Part shown: positions 34,703-47,529 of the stretch, piece after piece | Layout of the letters: each line of letters starts with the position of its first letter | How positions within the stretch are numbered: position 1 is the first letter of the stretch | Origin: Zingiber officinale | Taxonomy: Eukaryota > Streptophyta > Magnoliopsida > Zingiberales > Zingiberaceae | Assembly (NCBI RefSeq): GCF_018446385.1 | Contig: NC_055998.1 | Coordinates: 19,275,173-19,339,172, forward strand | Length of the DNA: 64,000 nt | Direction: 5' to 3' | Notes under the pieces: model-generated | Told to the model about the DNA's origin: nothing | The model's input: only the letters and a program-made list of their open reading frames with translations | Database searches by the model: none | Made by a program: the position numbers and the translations under genes

Positions 34703-35750
34703 TGTAGGAGATCGGTGGCCGGCTAGAAGGGGGATGGATAGCTAGGCCACTCCCAACTTCAATCGCTTCTCTACAAGACGTTAGTGCGCAAGCGGAATAT
34801 ACTAAAACAAAGAAAACAAACAAGAAGGAACACAAACGCTAACACAAATCCTTTACATGGTTCGGAGATTACTTGCTCCTACTCCACGGCGTGTCCTTGA
34901 GTTGGACGAACCCTTGATCCTTCGGTGGATCAGTCCCTGGCAATCTCTGGTTGGATCTTACTCCTTCTCGGTGGAGTACACGCAAAGCTCTCTTCCTCTC
35001 ACAAGATAGAACTTAGGTTTGGAGAGGAAGAGTGGACTTGGAAGCTTTGGACAATGACTTAGGAGTTATTCAAACAGCATGAGTAGCCTCCTTCATGACC
35101 CAAAACTTCCGATAAATAAGATGAGAGAGTTGATCAACAAGTAAACTCATCTCAGTACCAGTCAACTGGCACTTCCATCAGTTGACTGGTGCTACTGTTG
35201 GAGATAGCCAACGGCTACTTCGCAGTGCCACTAGTTTGCCAACGGCTACTTACCAGTCGACTGGTAAAAGTACCAATCGACTGGTCGCTGCTGGCTGAGC
35301 GAACAAAATGCTTCTGTTTGCTCCCAGTCGACTGGACCAGTTGACTGTAACTTCCAGCAGTCGACTAGTCTCGGTTACACACTCACACTCATCCTCTCCG
35401 GAGTCGCCCTTGAAGCCCTCTTCCTCGGCCTTCGTTCCTCAGATGCACCCGACCTCGCGGCTCCTCTCTGTGTCATCCTTCACGTTGCCTTGAAGCCCAC
35501 TTCCTTCGCCTTCACTCCGTTGCTCCTCGTTCGTGGTCCCTCAGATGCACCATCCTTCACTGATCTCATGGACCCGAGCCATAGGATGAGCTTCCCAAGC
35601 TTAGCCGCACCAAGCTCCTCATGTGTATTTCACCAAGTCCTGCATGACTCAACCACATATCAAAATAATATGGAAGTCTAACTTAAACTCTTTGACACAC
35701 ACATCAAAATTATGATCGTACCAATCAAACTTGGGTTAATTGTACCAACA
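34703..35750 (-). mobile_element. Solo Sirevirus-type LTR, TSD GTTTC
   Basis: A 1,048-bp unit (TGTAGGAGATCGG...GTACCAACA) is flanked by GTTTC at 34698-34702 and 35751-35755. It disrupts the protease region of the copia relic. On the minus strand it ends in the same C-rich terminus (ATCCCCCTTCTAGCCGGCC then CTCCTACA) as the other Sirevirus-type LTRs. It carries several copies of CCAGTCGACTGG or half-sites between 35150 and 35370. Open frames inside (35308-35681) are LTR sequence. Confidence 0.85.
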
Positions 35751-36210
35751 GTTTCTATATAATGTCATTTATGCTCCTAAAATATGATAGAATTTGGTTT
35801 TTGTTACATGTTTTCTTGAATTGAGATACAATTTGAACTTTTACAATAAGTGTGTAGAACTTATTATTATTTCTGTGTTAATGGGATATGATTTTTTAAT
35901 CAATGATTTCATGATTCTTGATATAGAAACGGATATTGATTATGGAATTGATGGTTATTTTTTCAAATATTGCTCTTACTAGTAATGCTGATATTAATAT
36001 TCAAGTTTGTCATACTAGATTAAGATATATTGGACAAGAACAAATGAATAGATTATCTAAAGAGGATATGTCAAGCACTCATGTTAAGATTAACTTCTAC
36101 ATTGTCTTGATGAAAAATGATTAGAAAACCATATAGAAGGCTATTAGAGTTAAATCACCATTTCAATTAATTCATTTAAATATTTGTGGTTTAATGAATG
36201 TGAAGACTTA

Positions 36211-37310
36211 ACATCTCTATTCGACCTAATATACCTTTGCCCATTCATTTCTGACCATCAAATCTCTATAATCAAAATGACAAGATAGAATTTCAGTCGT
36301 AGGATCATGTGTATGGATCAAACCAAATCTTAATAATCATGGTGATTGGGTGACGCTTCATTTTCTACAGATGGTCACATCACATTAATAGACACGACCT
36401 TGAAGCCATACCACCAACATACACTCAACTTGAAGATCGAGCCAAATCATGCATGGTGCATATTTAATATGCGTGGGCACATTTAATGCACCATGTCATT
36501 TAGATCGTACTTGGAATTCACTATGTGGCCTATATAGTCGGGGTATAGATGCCACTTTATCTAATCATATAATAGTCTAGTCAGTTAGACTCTCGTCTCT
36601 TTCGACTAAACTTGAAGAAGAGACTGGTGATACGGATGGTAATTAGAGAGGCTATGTGGCTAAGAGGAAGTCAATAGTCTTGCTGAGGTGGTGATCAAAG
36701 TCAATAGAAGGCAGTTCCCTGACTCTAGGCTATTCCCAACTCTAGACTATCCTCGGATCCAAACCGTTCCCGACTCCAGATAACCCTGGCTCTATGTTGT
36801 TCCCAACTCTAAATCATCCCCAACTCTGCGCCTCTCCCGATTTCACATAATCTTCGTATTCGTACCACTCCCGACTTGGCGTGGAGCCGTTGCTTATGGA
36901 AGATATAGACAACGTAGCTATTTTCTTTAGAGAACGTGGGAAAATACTTTAATTTATTCCAAAATATATGGGTCATGTAAGTAAGAATCTCGGAACACAT
37001 GGAGAATGTGAAGGCGCAACTACAACTCTATAAATACGCGTACATAGATATAGACTTCTAGAAACCCTAAACTACTATTCTTCTTCTTCTTCATTCTCCT
37101 CGGTCGAAGACTTACTTAAGTGTTCGAGTGGTTATGTTGGAGAACCCTCGACCGTCATTCTAACCCTCTCCTTCATACTCTCTTCTATTCAGGCTTTGAC
37201 TAATCTCTCCACCTGCCCTTATTGTTCTCAAGTGATCGACGACGTAGTTAACCTCTCAACGTCAACTCAATGATGGTTCGCTCATCAGTGGTATCTAGTA
37301 GGATCAATAA
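36211..37310. other. Unassigned insertion within the copia relic, LTR-like
   Basis: Homology to the copia relic stops after the LICGLMNVK-type block and resumes near 37320. In between there is no coding frame. A run of ~27-bp degenerate repeats (TTCCCAACTCTAGA, CCCGACTCCAGA) lies at 36715-36880, a TATA-like CTATAAATACGCG near 37028, and the end reads CTCATCAGTGGTATCTAG, which looks like an LTR end followed by a weak primer-site match. I infer a retroelement LTR remnant, but its ends and target duplicates were not found. Confidence 0.4.
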
Positions 37311-38106
37311 TATTGAATAGACATCTATAGTGAAAGGTAATGTTCTAAGTAAAAGTATATGTCTCAAGACTCTTGGAAAAATAACCCAGATGAAAGAAAA
37401 GGTCATAAGTCAGTTTCATTGATAGTTTAATGTACACTATGTTTGTGTACATATCTTGATATCAAGTATGTTGTTGGTTTAGTTATCCATTTCTAGTCAA
37501 ATCCAGGACTGAGATAGTGGAAATCGATAAGAAAATATTCAGATATCTTAAAGAGACAAAAAAATATTATCTCTATTTTCAAAAATTTAAGATGAGCCTG
37601 AAAGGCTACACGAATACAGATTGGGCTGAGGACCTTGATGATAGAAAATCTACATTTGACTATACTTTCTTTCTGATTGGTGGAACCATCTTATGGAACA
37701 ACAAGAAGCAAGGTTGTGTAGCATTCTAAGTTGAGTATATGGTTTGTTCAACGACTATACAAGAAGCTGTTTGGTCAAGCTGTCATAGCTTTATCTGAAG
37801 ATCCCAAATATCACAACAAAGATAAGTACAATCTATTAATATAATTTTGTAAGAGATATAGTTGACAAAAAAATAAGGTAGTTCTTGAATATATCCCTAC
37901 ATGTGTTATTCTTATCGATCATTTTACTAAGTCATTAACTAAAGAATCATTTCAAGAACATGTGAAGTCTTTGAGACTTTATAGAATGTAATATATTATA
38001 AAACAATAGAATATTGTAAGATGTTTGATTGTGAAATATCATGATATATTCAGTGTATTTATTATTGTTAAATTATAGATAAAGTCTCGGTGAACATGTT
38101 GACAGG

Positions 38107-38650
38107 TAGGGGTGTCAATTCGGGTGGGTCGGGTCAGGTTGGGTCAGGTTGAGTTTTTTTTTTTAACCCAACCCGAACCCGACTCGAACCTGAGTTCAAC
38201 CCAAAACACCTCAACCCGAACCCAAACCCGACCAACCCGATCAACCCGAACCCGACCCATATAACCTGAAAATTCGATTCAAAACGACTTTTTTGTGTTA
38301 TTTTTCCTATAATTCTGCACTTTTATCTCAATACTCCATCATTATCATACAAACATGATATTAATATACATAAAAATATCTAAATTTTTAAAATAAAATT
38401 TGATTTAACCCCAAAAAACTCCACAAAACTCTATATTTAAGTCAACCCGAGTCAACCCGGGTCAACCCGAACCCGACCTGACCCAACCCGAAATTTTTTT
38501 ACTCTCCAACCCTCCAACCCGAACCCGACCCGAACCCGAAAATGCCCAAACCGAACCCGACCCGAACCCGAAAATGCCCAACCCGAACCCGATTTTTTTC
38601 GGGTCGACTCGGGTTGGGTCGTCGGGTCGGGTTCATTTTTGACACCCCTA
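38107..38650. mobile_element. hAT-type MITE, TSD TTGACAGG
   Basis: A 544-bp element starts TAGGGGTGTCAATTCGGGT and ends TTTTTGACACCCCTA, with perfect 8-bp duplications TTGACAGG at 38099-38106 and 38651-38658. Inverted termini and an 8-bp duplication are hAT hallmarks. Both ends carry arrays of the repeated units CAACCCGAACCCGACC and GGGTCGGGTT. It has no coding capacity. Confidence 0.9.
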
Positions 38651-38659
38651 TTGACAGGT

Positions 38660-41531
38660 TGAGATTGATTCTCTCACATGAACAATCATCTCTATTTGTT
38701 AAGTATAAATAAAGGTAAGATTTATGAGACAACTAATGAAATTGTGAATAGAGACATACCTATAAGCTAGGGTCACCTTGACAATAGTATCAAAATGAGA
38801 TCATTTATAAATTGATAATGATCGGAGTAAATGTACCCAATATTTACTAAATTTGTTGGACCCAAATTAATATTCATGAGTTGAATTTTGAATTAGGCAT
38901 TGGGTATATCTAAATAAGAAGCTATTCGATGTTAAATTTGTAAAAAAAAATATATGCTCTTTATAAGTAAAAAAATAATATCGTAGTAAGTGATTCATAC
39001 TACATATGCTATAACAATAATCATAGTAATAAGAGAATGAATTTCTGTTTTTCTACTATGTGAGATCTTTGAAATTATAGGATAATCTCAGTTTTGCCCT
39101 CGATGACTTTTTAGTTGTCTACTTAAAGTTCTAATTAGTGACTGTTATTTTAACATGTATCCTAATGACTATGGTTGATTTGGTTTATGGAACATGATTA
39201 AAAAACGATTAATTAAAATGAATAGATTTTAGCTTAAAAAGAATATTAAAATTATTTTTATATGTTTTATGTTTATTCATTAGTCAACCAATTATATATT
39301 TGTTTAGTACTAAAAATATGATTGTAAATAATTGTAATGATTAGAGATATTGAATATGTTCTTACTGTCTTACATAATGATTAGAGATGTTCATATTGAT
39401 ATAAATTATTGAATATAGGGTAAATGTAAAATATTGATGTCACTAAATTTATCTTGAAAAATGATTTTATATAAGTTATAATAAATTTTTTTAGCATTAG
39501 TTTACACGACCCATTTTTCCTCACATATAAATTAAATATTTTTATGTGATCTTTGTGACTTAGATTCTTATTTAATCTTCGTGAATTGAGTTGGACCAAT
39601 AGGAAATGTTGTGCAGTTATCAAACACTGTTCACTTACTGTTTATTTAATCGTCCAAGTAGAGAAGAAACTGGAAGAGACAAAGACCATCCCTGTTATTA
39701 GAGTAAGAAGATAGAACGTCAGAAGAGCAAGAATTTGGCACGTGAAGATACAGGGGTGATTCATCGTAACCATCCGCTGGACGACACCAGGAACAGAAAA
39801 ATTTGCAAGGCCTCAAATTGTAAGTGTTTTACTTTATATTCTGTAATGGTTTCATGCATCAAGCGTTCAACACAAACACCAAATAGAGGAATCATAATGA
39901 CTTTCAGGCAATAGCTTCCGCACATTAGTAAAGGATTACCACACTTCGAAAAATCAAACAATGTTTTCTGGCATTCAAGAATAAATACATAGTTTTCTTT
40001 TCTTTTCTTTTTTGACATCTTATTTTCTAAAAGTTAGAAAAAGAAAAGAAAATTTTAACACAGAAAAAAGAACAAAAATCCTCCAAGGACGGACAGAGAG
40101 CAGCCTGAAGAAGAAGCAAAGTTTGTTTGCCACTAAAGTAGAAAAAAGAACCGAAAAAGGGGGAAAAGATTATTCAATGCAAATCTTCATCTCTAAGCTG
40201 TGGCAGTCATAACCAAAGAATTAAGACCGAAGAACAATGAAGGGCCACTTTGAAGGACCATAAGATGAGACATCAGAGGAGGTGAACTCACCAAGAAATG
40301 GAATAGCAGCATCAAAAAATTATATAAATTGATAAACAAATATATATATATTTATTTATATATATATACATATATATAAAACAGGAGCTTACATCAATTT
40401 GTGGTTGAGGTTAAAAACTATACAAGGATCAGCCGACCAAATCTGTGGTGTCAGGTTCTTGATCTAGTTTTTATGATATATTTCTCCTCTTCAATTAGCC
40501 AATGACAACCGAATATAACTATTTCTATGGAACAAAACTCTGCTAGAATAGGAAGAGAATTGTGTTCTCATGTGCTTGATCTTATTGCATTCCTGTGTCA
40601 TGTTTGATAACTAAAACATCCCAAAGCAGAAGAAGGTCAGAAAATAGGACAGTCTTTTCCATCCTATCAATCATACATTCATAGAGTCCAGTGTCCACCA
40701 TGAGGTTTGGCACCCAATTATTCAACATTAAGCAGACATAATCAGCAATAAATCCACCTATCTAAAGACCAGATCACATGGCTTTGGTGGAGCAACAATA
40801 CGGTCGACATGGCTGAGATTGAAGTTCTGCAATGAACATCAAATGATAGTATTCAGGGCTTTGCACAACAAAGAGGCATCAGTGTTCTTCAAGAACCAAG
40901 GAGCATTTCATCTTATGAGTTGCCACTTAGACACATTAATTAAATCACTTGCATTATGTCATAATTCAGCTTCATGCAATGGAAAACACTAAACGAGTAG
41001 GAATGCTTAGAGGATTATCATGATCCTGGAGAAAATAGTTAAGCTTAACTAAACCGTCAATGTTCCATGATCAGATAATTTAACTCCACAGAATATATTG
41101 ATAGGAAGAATCATTAAATGGTGAGTTCAATGTTTATAGACGGTAGCTAATCCCTTGAAAGTCAAATTTCATTGGTTCAGATTATCTCCAAAGAAATTTG
41201 GAGTGGTTCTTTCAGAATCCCAGGCCATCCCACTACTATACAAATATATTTAGCATAAAAGCTCCCCTTTTTTTTTTCAGAAATTTGATGTTCTGACTTG
41301 TATTCATGCAATGAGTAGCTTTTTCTGGCACCCAATGATTAGAAACAACAGCATTCCCTTCTCATATCTTTTCTTCATAACCTTTTTCTTATTCAATCCG
41401 TTACTTTGCATTACCAACCATCCAATGAGAACAATGGCAGAGAACATACAGCAACTTCGACCATATTATATATATGAAGGTCATTCTAAGTCCTTTGCCA
41501 CAATATGATACAAAACATCAAGAGCACAACC
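38660..41531. other. Intergenic region upstream of the potassium channel gene
   Basis: The first part (to about 38950) may be the 3' end of the copia relic. An AT dinucleotide tract lies at 40330-40380. No gene was recognised; short frames at 39381-40212 have no family features. The stretch before 41532 should contain the channel promoter, but no clear TATA box could be fixed. Confidence 0.4.
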
Positions 41532-44500
41532 ATGTTGATCTCTTCCTCAAACTACTTGCAGCATTTTTGCAATAAGGGTTTCAGATTGGATAGCAAAGAA
41601 TTCCACACAGATAATGATCTTTTGCCATCACTTGGAGCCACGATAAATCAAACAATCAAACACGGGAAGCACATTATATCCCCAAACGATCCTCATTATA
41701 GGTATACTAACCCAATGCTCCTCGCTTCCTCCCATTTGTAATGTCAAGTCTACAAAACTTGTGTGTTTAATCTTCTCCTCTGTACTAATTCATTTTTCAG
41801 ACTATGGGAGATGTTTATGATACTTCTTGTTCTCTACTCAGCTTGGATCTGCCCATTTGAGTTTGCATTTCTGAAATACTTGCCAAGTGAAATTTTCCTT
41901 GTGGACAACATAGTCAATAGCATTTTCGCTATTGACATCACATTGACCTTCTTTGTTGCTTATGTTGACCACAAATCCTACCTCCTTGTTGACAATCACA
42001 AGAGAATCACTATCAGGTTAGAATTTAAACTGTAAATTTATCTTCAGTTTGCAAGCATTGATTGACACTCCATGATTTTATCTAAAGTCTATATGAATCT
42101 TCTATAACATGAAGCGTAACTACTATTTGAGTTCCATACAAGCTGACTTAACAGGTACCTATCCACCTGGTTCATCTTTGATGCATGTTCAACATTTCCT
42201 TTTCATACAATAAGCCTCTTCTTCAATAGACATGGCAATAGCCTTGGCCTCCAACTTCTTAGCATGCTTAGACTCTGGCGATTGCACCGTGTCAGTTCCC
42301 TGTTTGCCAGGTCTATTGCTTCTCCAATTTCTGTAGTACATATTATGACCAATGCAAAAAAACAAAACAGAAATTAGTCAACTAATTTTTCTTTCTTCAG
42401 ACTTGAGAAGGATATTAGACTCAATTATTTCCGGACACGGTGCATAAAACTCTTATCAGTAAGCATTTAGTATTTGTTCACTCTCTCTTTCTTCACACAC
42501 CTATTACGTAGGTTCTGAAATCTTAATACTATTTTTTTTTATTGTATTGCAGGTGACTCTTTTTGTATTTCACTGTTCTGCATGCTTTAACTATATGATT
42601 GCCGAAAGATACCCGGATCCAAAAAGAACATGGATAGGTGCAGTCATTCCAAATTTCAAGGAAATTAGTCTCTGGATCAGATATGTAACAGCAATATACT
42701 GGTCCATTACAACACTAACAACTACAGGCTATGGCGACCTGCATGCAGAAAACACAAGAGAAATGTTGTTTGATATTTGCTACATGCTCTTTAATCTGGG
42801 ATTGACAGCTTACCTCATTGGAAATATGACAAACCTTGTTGTCCATGGGACCTATTGCACAAAAAAATTTGTAAGTTAAATTGTCGCTAACTTTGTTCAT
42901 TCGACCATCCTAAAACATGAGTGTCATAGCATGCATCATTGGGACTTAAAGTTATTTTGAAATTCCAAAGATACAAATAGCGTCCCATACTCATCTGGTT
43001 GCACTACTATATTGATCAGTTTGTGTATACAATTTCTTCCTATGGCATTCTATCCTAATTTAAGGGGAAAAAGACAAGTTAGTCTCCTATATCTCATTTA
43101 TTTAATTATACATTACAATTGACTTCAGTCGTTTTAGTAAGAGATTAAGTAATATTGTAACGGTTTGAATAATGGGATATTGAAGGGGAGCCTTGGTGAA
43201 ATAGTAAAGTTGTTGCCATGTGATCAAAAGGTCACGGGTTCGAATCCTGGAAACAGCATCTTGTAAAAAAACAGGATAAGACTGCGTATAATGGATCCTT
43301 CCCCGGGACGCTGCATGACGGGAGCTTCGTGCACCGGGCGGCTTCCTTTTTTTTTTTGAATAATGGGATATTACATATATATATATATTAACCAAGGGTT
43401 TGAATTTGAAACTGTTACCTTGTCCATTTTACTATGAGAGAGACACCATCCAAGCTGCTTCTGAATTTGTATCAAGAAATAAGCTTCCAAAACACATAGA
43501 AGAACAGATGCTATCTCACATTTGCTCAAAGTTCAAGACAGAGGAACTCAAACAGCAAAAGATTCTAGATTGTCTCCCAAAAGCCATTCAATCAAGCATA
43601 GCCAAGCATTTGTTCCTTCCCATTGTTCAAAAAGCATACATTTTCCAGGGGGTCTCACTTAATCTCATTTTTCAATTGGTAGGTCTCCAATCATAAGCCC
43701 TTTATATTTTCATGTATTTGCTGGATATTTAAAGGTATGCACTGTTCTAACCAGTGTGAAATAATAGGTGTCAGCAATGCAAGCTGAGTATTTTGCACCG
43801 AATGAAGACGTGATAATCCAGAAAGAAACACCCACAGATCTATATATCATAGTATCAGGATCAGTGGTTAGACTTATTACAAATTAAGAATGTGTACTCT
43901 TTTGCAGTGTAATTGGTTGTTCTACATCCATTCAGAGAATAGGAGTAATTGTTAGTTTTCTAATTGCAGGAGATGATAGCATATTCAGAAGGAACAGAAC
44001 AAGTAAGACTTGAAGATTGTGTATAAAGGAGCTAACCAAAAACTGGCAGTGAGTCTGATTGTGTATGACTTTCAGGTACATGGGAAGGTAACCGCAGGAG
44101 GAGTAGGGAGATAGGAGTTCTGTGTAAAGTTCCACAACCGTTCACCATCAAAACCATTGAACTATCCCAAATTCTCAGACTTGATAGGACTGCACTTTTT
44201 GACATTATTCAGGAAAGCAAAGAAGATGCAACTATTATCATGCAAAACCTTAACCAGATACATTTAATATTTGACAACACAGCTTAGTGAAATAGATAAA
44301 TTGAGATATCATATTCTCAGAGAAATAGAAGTTGATACTAAATTTTAAATCCTACAGAAGTTAAAACTTCATGACAAAGTATACCTAGGAGTACATCAAA
44401 ACGATCCAGAAGGCTTTCAGAGAGAACAGTTAGACAGAGATAATATCAATAGGATTATGAACTATGCTAGTGATGGGCATATCTTTCAAATTGAGAAGCT

Positions 44501-45413
44501 ACATAGTTTGGAACAGATGGAAACAGGAGACCTACTATGCAAGACTGAAAGTAACAAGGATATTTGTGCAGCTGAGGAACTTTCAATTTGTCAGGGTAAC
44601 CTAGTAGGCCATGCAGATCACCATATTAGGTTTCATATAGCTCCACAGGAAAGAGGCAATTAAACTGCAAAGATTCTGCCAAAGCAGGAAGCCTAAACAG
44701 ACAATGTTGATGGTACCACATGGATGGATAAACATTTTAATAGGAAGCATGAGAAAGGACTATTTGAATTACTCTCTAGTGAAATAAACAGGATGAATTT
44801 CACTAAGAATGATGTACAAACATATCTTGAAGTGAAATCATCTAATGAAACTAACTATGAGAACCATGGCAGAAGGGAATGGAACACCTGGCATGGATAT
44901 CAGATACCAATGAAATGCTGATAAACTGTTGTTCAAAAAATGTAAGCCATTATTGTCCTAACAATATCAGAAAACTAACGAGAAAGGTGATCATTCACAT
45001 GCATTCTCAAGAGGCAAATCCAGCAGGGCAACAAAAGGGGAAAATGATTAACTTACCTGACACTATAGAGGAACTCCTCAAGATTGGTGGTAAGTAAAAT
45101 TTGATCTTATTTAAAGAATAGCATATAAACCGATTAATTTGCATATGCTACAGATGAATGGCTATTAGTAATTTAGAAGTAAAAATACTCACAGACATGA
45201 TAAACATTGGATTATAAGTTTCAAAAAGACACATAGATTTTGACCAGAAACAATTAAGCTGCACTATATTATCATTATTTGTAATCATGTCTCACAAAAG
45301 TTGCAGGTGGGAAGTTTGTGGGATATCATCCAACAAAAGTGATCAATCAAGAGAATGCAGAAATTGATGACATAAGCATAATACATGATGGATATCTCAT
45401 AGAGGCACTGTAG
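41532..45413 (+). CDS. KAT-type Shaker inward-rectifying K+ channel gene, 3' part disrupted
   Basis: The gene encodes a plant voltage-gated K+ uptake channel of the KAT group. Start is the ATG at 41532 ([13 protein letters not shown], then DLLPSLGA, placed as in KAT1). Exons with GT-AG borders and consistent phases: 41532-41701, 41801-42016, 42155-42310, 42401-42458, 42553-42870, 43439-43678, 43768-43866, 43970-44002, 44076 onward; last exon 45307-45413, stop TAG. Residues 58-80 form S1 ([13 protein letters not shown]), 163-181 the S4 sensor ([17 protein letters not shown]), and 256-262 the selectivity filter TTTGYGD. C-linker and start of the cNMP-binding domain follow. A KHA domain ([14 protein letters not shown], then [12 protein letters not shown]) ends it. 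The frame breaks in exon 9. Confidence 0.8.
43182..43354 (+). mobile_element. Au SINE in intron 5 of the K+ channel gene
   Basis: Starts GGGGAGCCTTGGTGAAATAG, with box B GGTCACGGGTTCGAATCC, a TTCCCCGGGACGCTGCATGA stretch, the GTGCACCGGGCGGC end and a T-run tail, all hallmarks of the Au SINE family. An 18-bp duplication TTTGAATAATGGGATATT flanks it at 43164-43181 and 43355-43372. The minus-strand frame 43102-43395 is a translation of this SINE. Confidence 0.93.
44076..45413 (+). pseudogene. Disrupted C-terminal part of the K+ channel (cNMP-binding to KHA)
   Basis: From the acceptor at 44075 the frame reads [12 protein letters not shown] and meets TAG at 44112-44114. The conserved continuation [20 protein letters not shown] and [20 protein letters not shown] lies in another frame, so one or more bases are missing near 44105. 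That second frame stops near 44284. Later pieces ([20 protein letters not shown] near 44358, and 44724-44921) are open but separated by stops at 44661-44663 and near 44919, and the KHA segment returns at 44950-45089 and 45307-45413. No splice choice I tried restores the frame. A sequencing error could explain one break but hardly all. Confidence 0.65.
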
Positions 45414-47085
45414 AAGTAGTGAGATTATCAAAGAGGTTAAGAACAACGAACGATACCAAAGGCATTGTTTCCAAACTTAACACTTGAAGAAGGTTTATGA
45501 TGAAAGTGTAATGACGTGAAAATTTTCTATGTTGTCTTTCTTATATAATTAGATTGATAGTTCATGGAATATATTAACAGAATGATTCAAAACTGACATC
45601 ATACAAAAGATTATTATGTATGAGAAAAAATTATAATAGTGTTTTAATAGCTATATGAATGTTATACAATCAATAAATAATGTAACTTTTCATACAACTA
45701 TGAAGTAAAGTGAATATAAAAGTCAATAATGCATATATATAACCTCCATACAAAGGCAAAACTTCATGGATGAATACATATGCAAAGAGAACTTGATCAC
45801 AATGAATACTAAAATTACCTATTTTGTTTGAAGAAACTATATCCAAAGCTTGTTGATAAGGAAAAATTCTTATCTACAACATAAGAAGGCTGGAGTATCA
45901 ATATTAAAGCAGGATAATGCAACAAACAAGTTTAATATATATTATATTCATTTGATAATTGTTAGTCGTTGGTTCTCCCTTCTATGTGATTTGTGTCATC
46001 TTCCAATCCTATTCACTTGAGGAACACAAGTGTTCTTCTCAATCCTAGCTTTATTCATTGAGATACTTTCATCCATTTTTTTTTTTTTTGTTGCAAGCTA
46101 ATCCAAATGATCATTCCATCATTTGGCAAACAACAAAAGTGTGAGATACTTTTCATTTGTGCATTCTTTACTTGGATAGAAGAATGAAGGTAGAAAGGCG
46201 ATAGATAAAACAAGAAGAAAAGAAATGAATTAATGACATAATCTCCTTCCATCCATTTTTCAGTTAGATGGAACTTTAAGGTTAAAAATAATGTCTTCTG
46301 TTGTGTTTGTTAGATTCTCAAATTTTTTTCTTGTCCATTTCCACACTTCTACCTCATCTGTTAGAAACAAAACGAAGAATTTGAAAGGCGATAAATTGCC
46401 TCCTTCGCTACACTACCTTTCAAGTAAATATGACAATCTGATAACTTTTTTTTCCTCTGCTCTTTCCTCCAACTTCGTTCAAGTAAATACAACATATATT
46501 CTCCCCTTTTCTAAGGTTATCCAAAACGAACCCTTGATTCATTCTCCATAAGTATTAAGTTTCGTCCTTGTGCTGGAATTGCTCTCTGTAGCACAAAAAA
46601 TGCATCCTTCAAATCCCGCTCCGCATCCTCACCAAGTCAAAATATATTCCACGAAATAACACAGCTGAATTGAATCCATAGAGCGAGAAATACAAGCGCT
46701 ACAACCTCATGATCGATATAAACCATGTGCATCGGTGGATGATTAATGAACAAAATAGCTGTATGAATGCGACTAACCTGAGCTTTACTCAGATCACAAG
46801 CAAGAAAATTATCAAGGCATCATGACAACTTCCTCGATTCCGCGTCACGAAGGAATTAGAGGTGAAGAAACCCGACGTACTTTTCCGTCGCCATTATCCG
46901 ACGGTTCCTTTCTTCAGGGAAGAGGATCAAGTCGACTAACTAAAAACTCGGATTCCGTGGGCCACACTAGGCCCACGGCCTTGATGACTTGTATGCGGCC
47001 ATTCTGGTTCATGAATAGGCTTATCGAACTTCAGTACGTGAGTCGGGGTCCATTGCCAAATTAGGTAAGCTGTAAGCTCTCGTTG
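45414..47085. other. Intergenic, no gene supported
   Basis: AT-rich DNA. Frames at 46291-46551 and 46822-47064 show no domain, signal or codon pattern. The 46800-47060 segment is less AT-rich and could hold a promoter or first exon of a minus-strand gene, but nothing confirms this. Confidence 0.4.
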
Positions 47086-47132
47086 CCCGATATGAAATCA
47101 TATCAGGCTCAACGTGGACTTGATATGAGTCC

Positions 47133-47477
47133 ATATCAGGCCCAACGTGAGATTTTTTATCTATTCTTTGATTTTACATGTTAACATCAATGAAAAGTTG
47201 AAATAAATAATGGACATCATATTTGAACTCCTTGCAACATCAGAAATCCATAGGAACTGAAATGAGCTCAATCGGAGCTCCCTAGGTCAATCAGTGGGTT
47301 TTGGTCAAAATCCACTAATGGACTTAGGGAGCTCCGATTGAACCTATTTCAGTTCCTATGAATTTCTGATGTTGCAAGGAGTTCAAATATAGTGTCCATT
47401 ATTTATTTCGGCTTTTAATTGATGTTAACATGTAAAATCAAAGAATCAACAAAAAACCCCACGTTGGGCCTGATATG
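47133..47477. repeat. Fold-back (hairpin) repeat 1
   Basis: A near-perfect inverted repeat of about 165-bp arms is centred near 47300. The outer ends are ATATCAGGCCCAACGTG and CACGTTGGGCCTGATAT; the arms contain AAATAATGGACA and GGAGCTCC; the loop is CAGTGGGTTTTGG. It has no coding capacity and looks like a fold-back MITE. Confidence 0.85.
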
Positions 47478-47529
47478 ATTCCATATCAGGCCCAACGTGG
47501 GTGTTTTTACTGATTTTTTGATTTTACAT

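Larger units (their letters stand above)
33860..37995 (+). pseudogene. Decayed Ty1/copia polyprotein relic, interrupted
   Basis: Plus-strand fragments in the correct order carry many stops: gag pieces from about 33860; a CCHC knuckle CYNCGKKGYFARECV near 34410-34452; a protease-like PLWTIDSGEINHVAHEQ near 34540; after the inserted LTR, GAG-pre-integrase (VCHTRLRYIGQEQMNRLSKE near 36010) and SPFQLIHLNICGLMNVK near 36155-36205; then a gap of about 1.1 kb; the end of RT near 37400-37500; RNase H (KGYTNTDWAEDLDDRKSTFD, 37517-37729); and a pol terminus (FTKSLTKESFQEHVKSLRL) ending near 37990. The zinc-binding residues of the integrase and the polymerase box are lost. Confidence 0.8.

Noticed and set aside
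36809..37000. 63-codon minus-strand frame
   Set aside because: Lies in the degenerate repeats of an LTR-like insert.
43102..43395. 97-codon minus-strand frame
   Set aside because: It is the antisense translation of the Au SINE.
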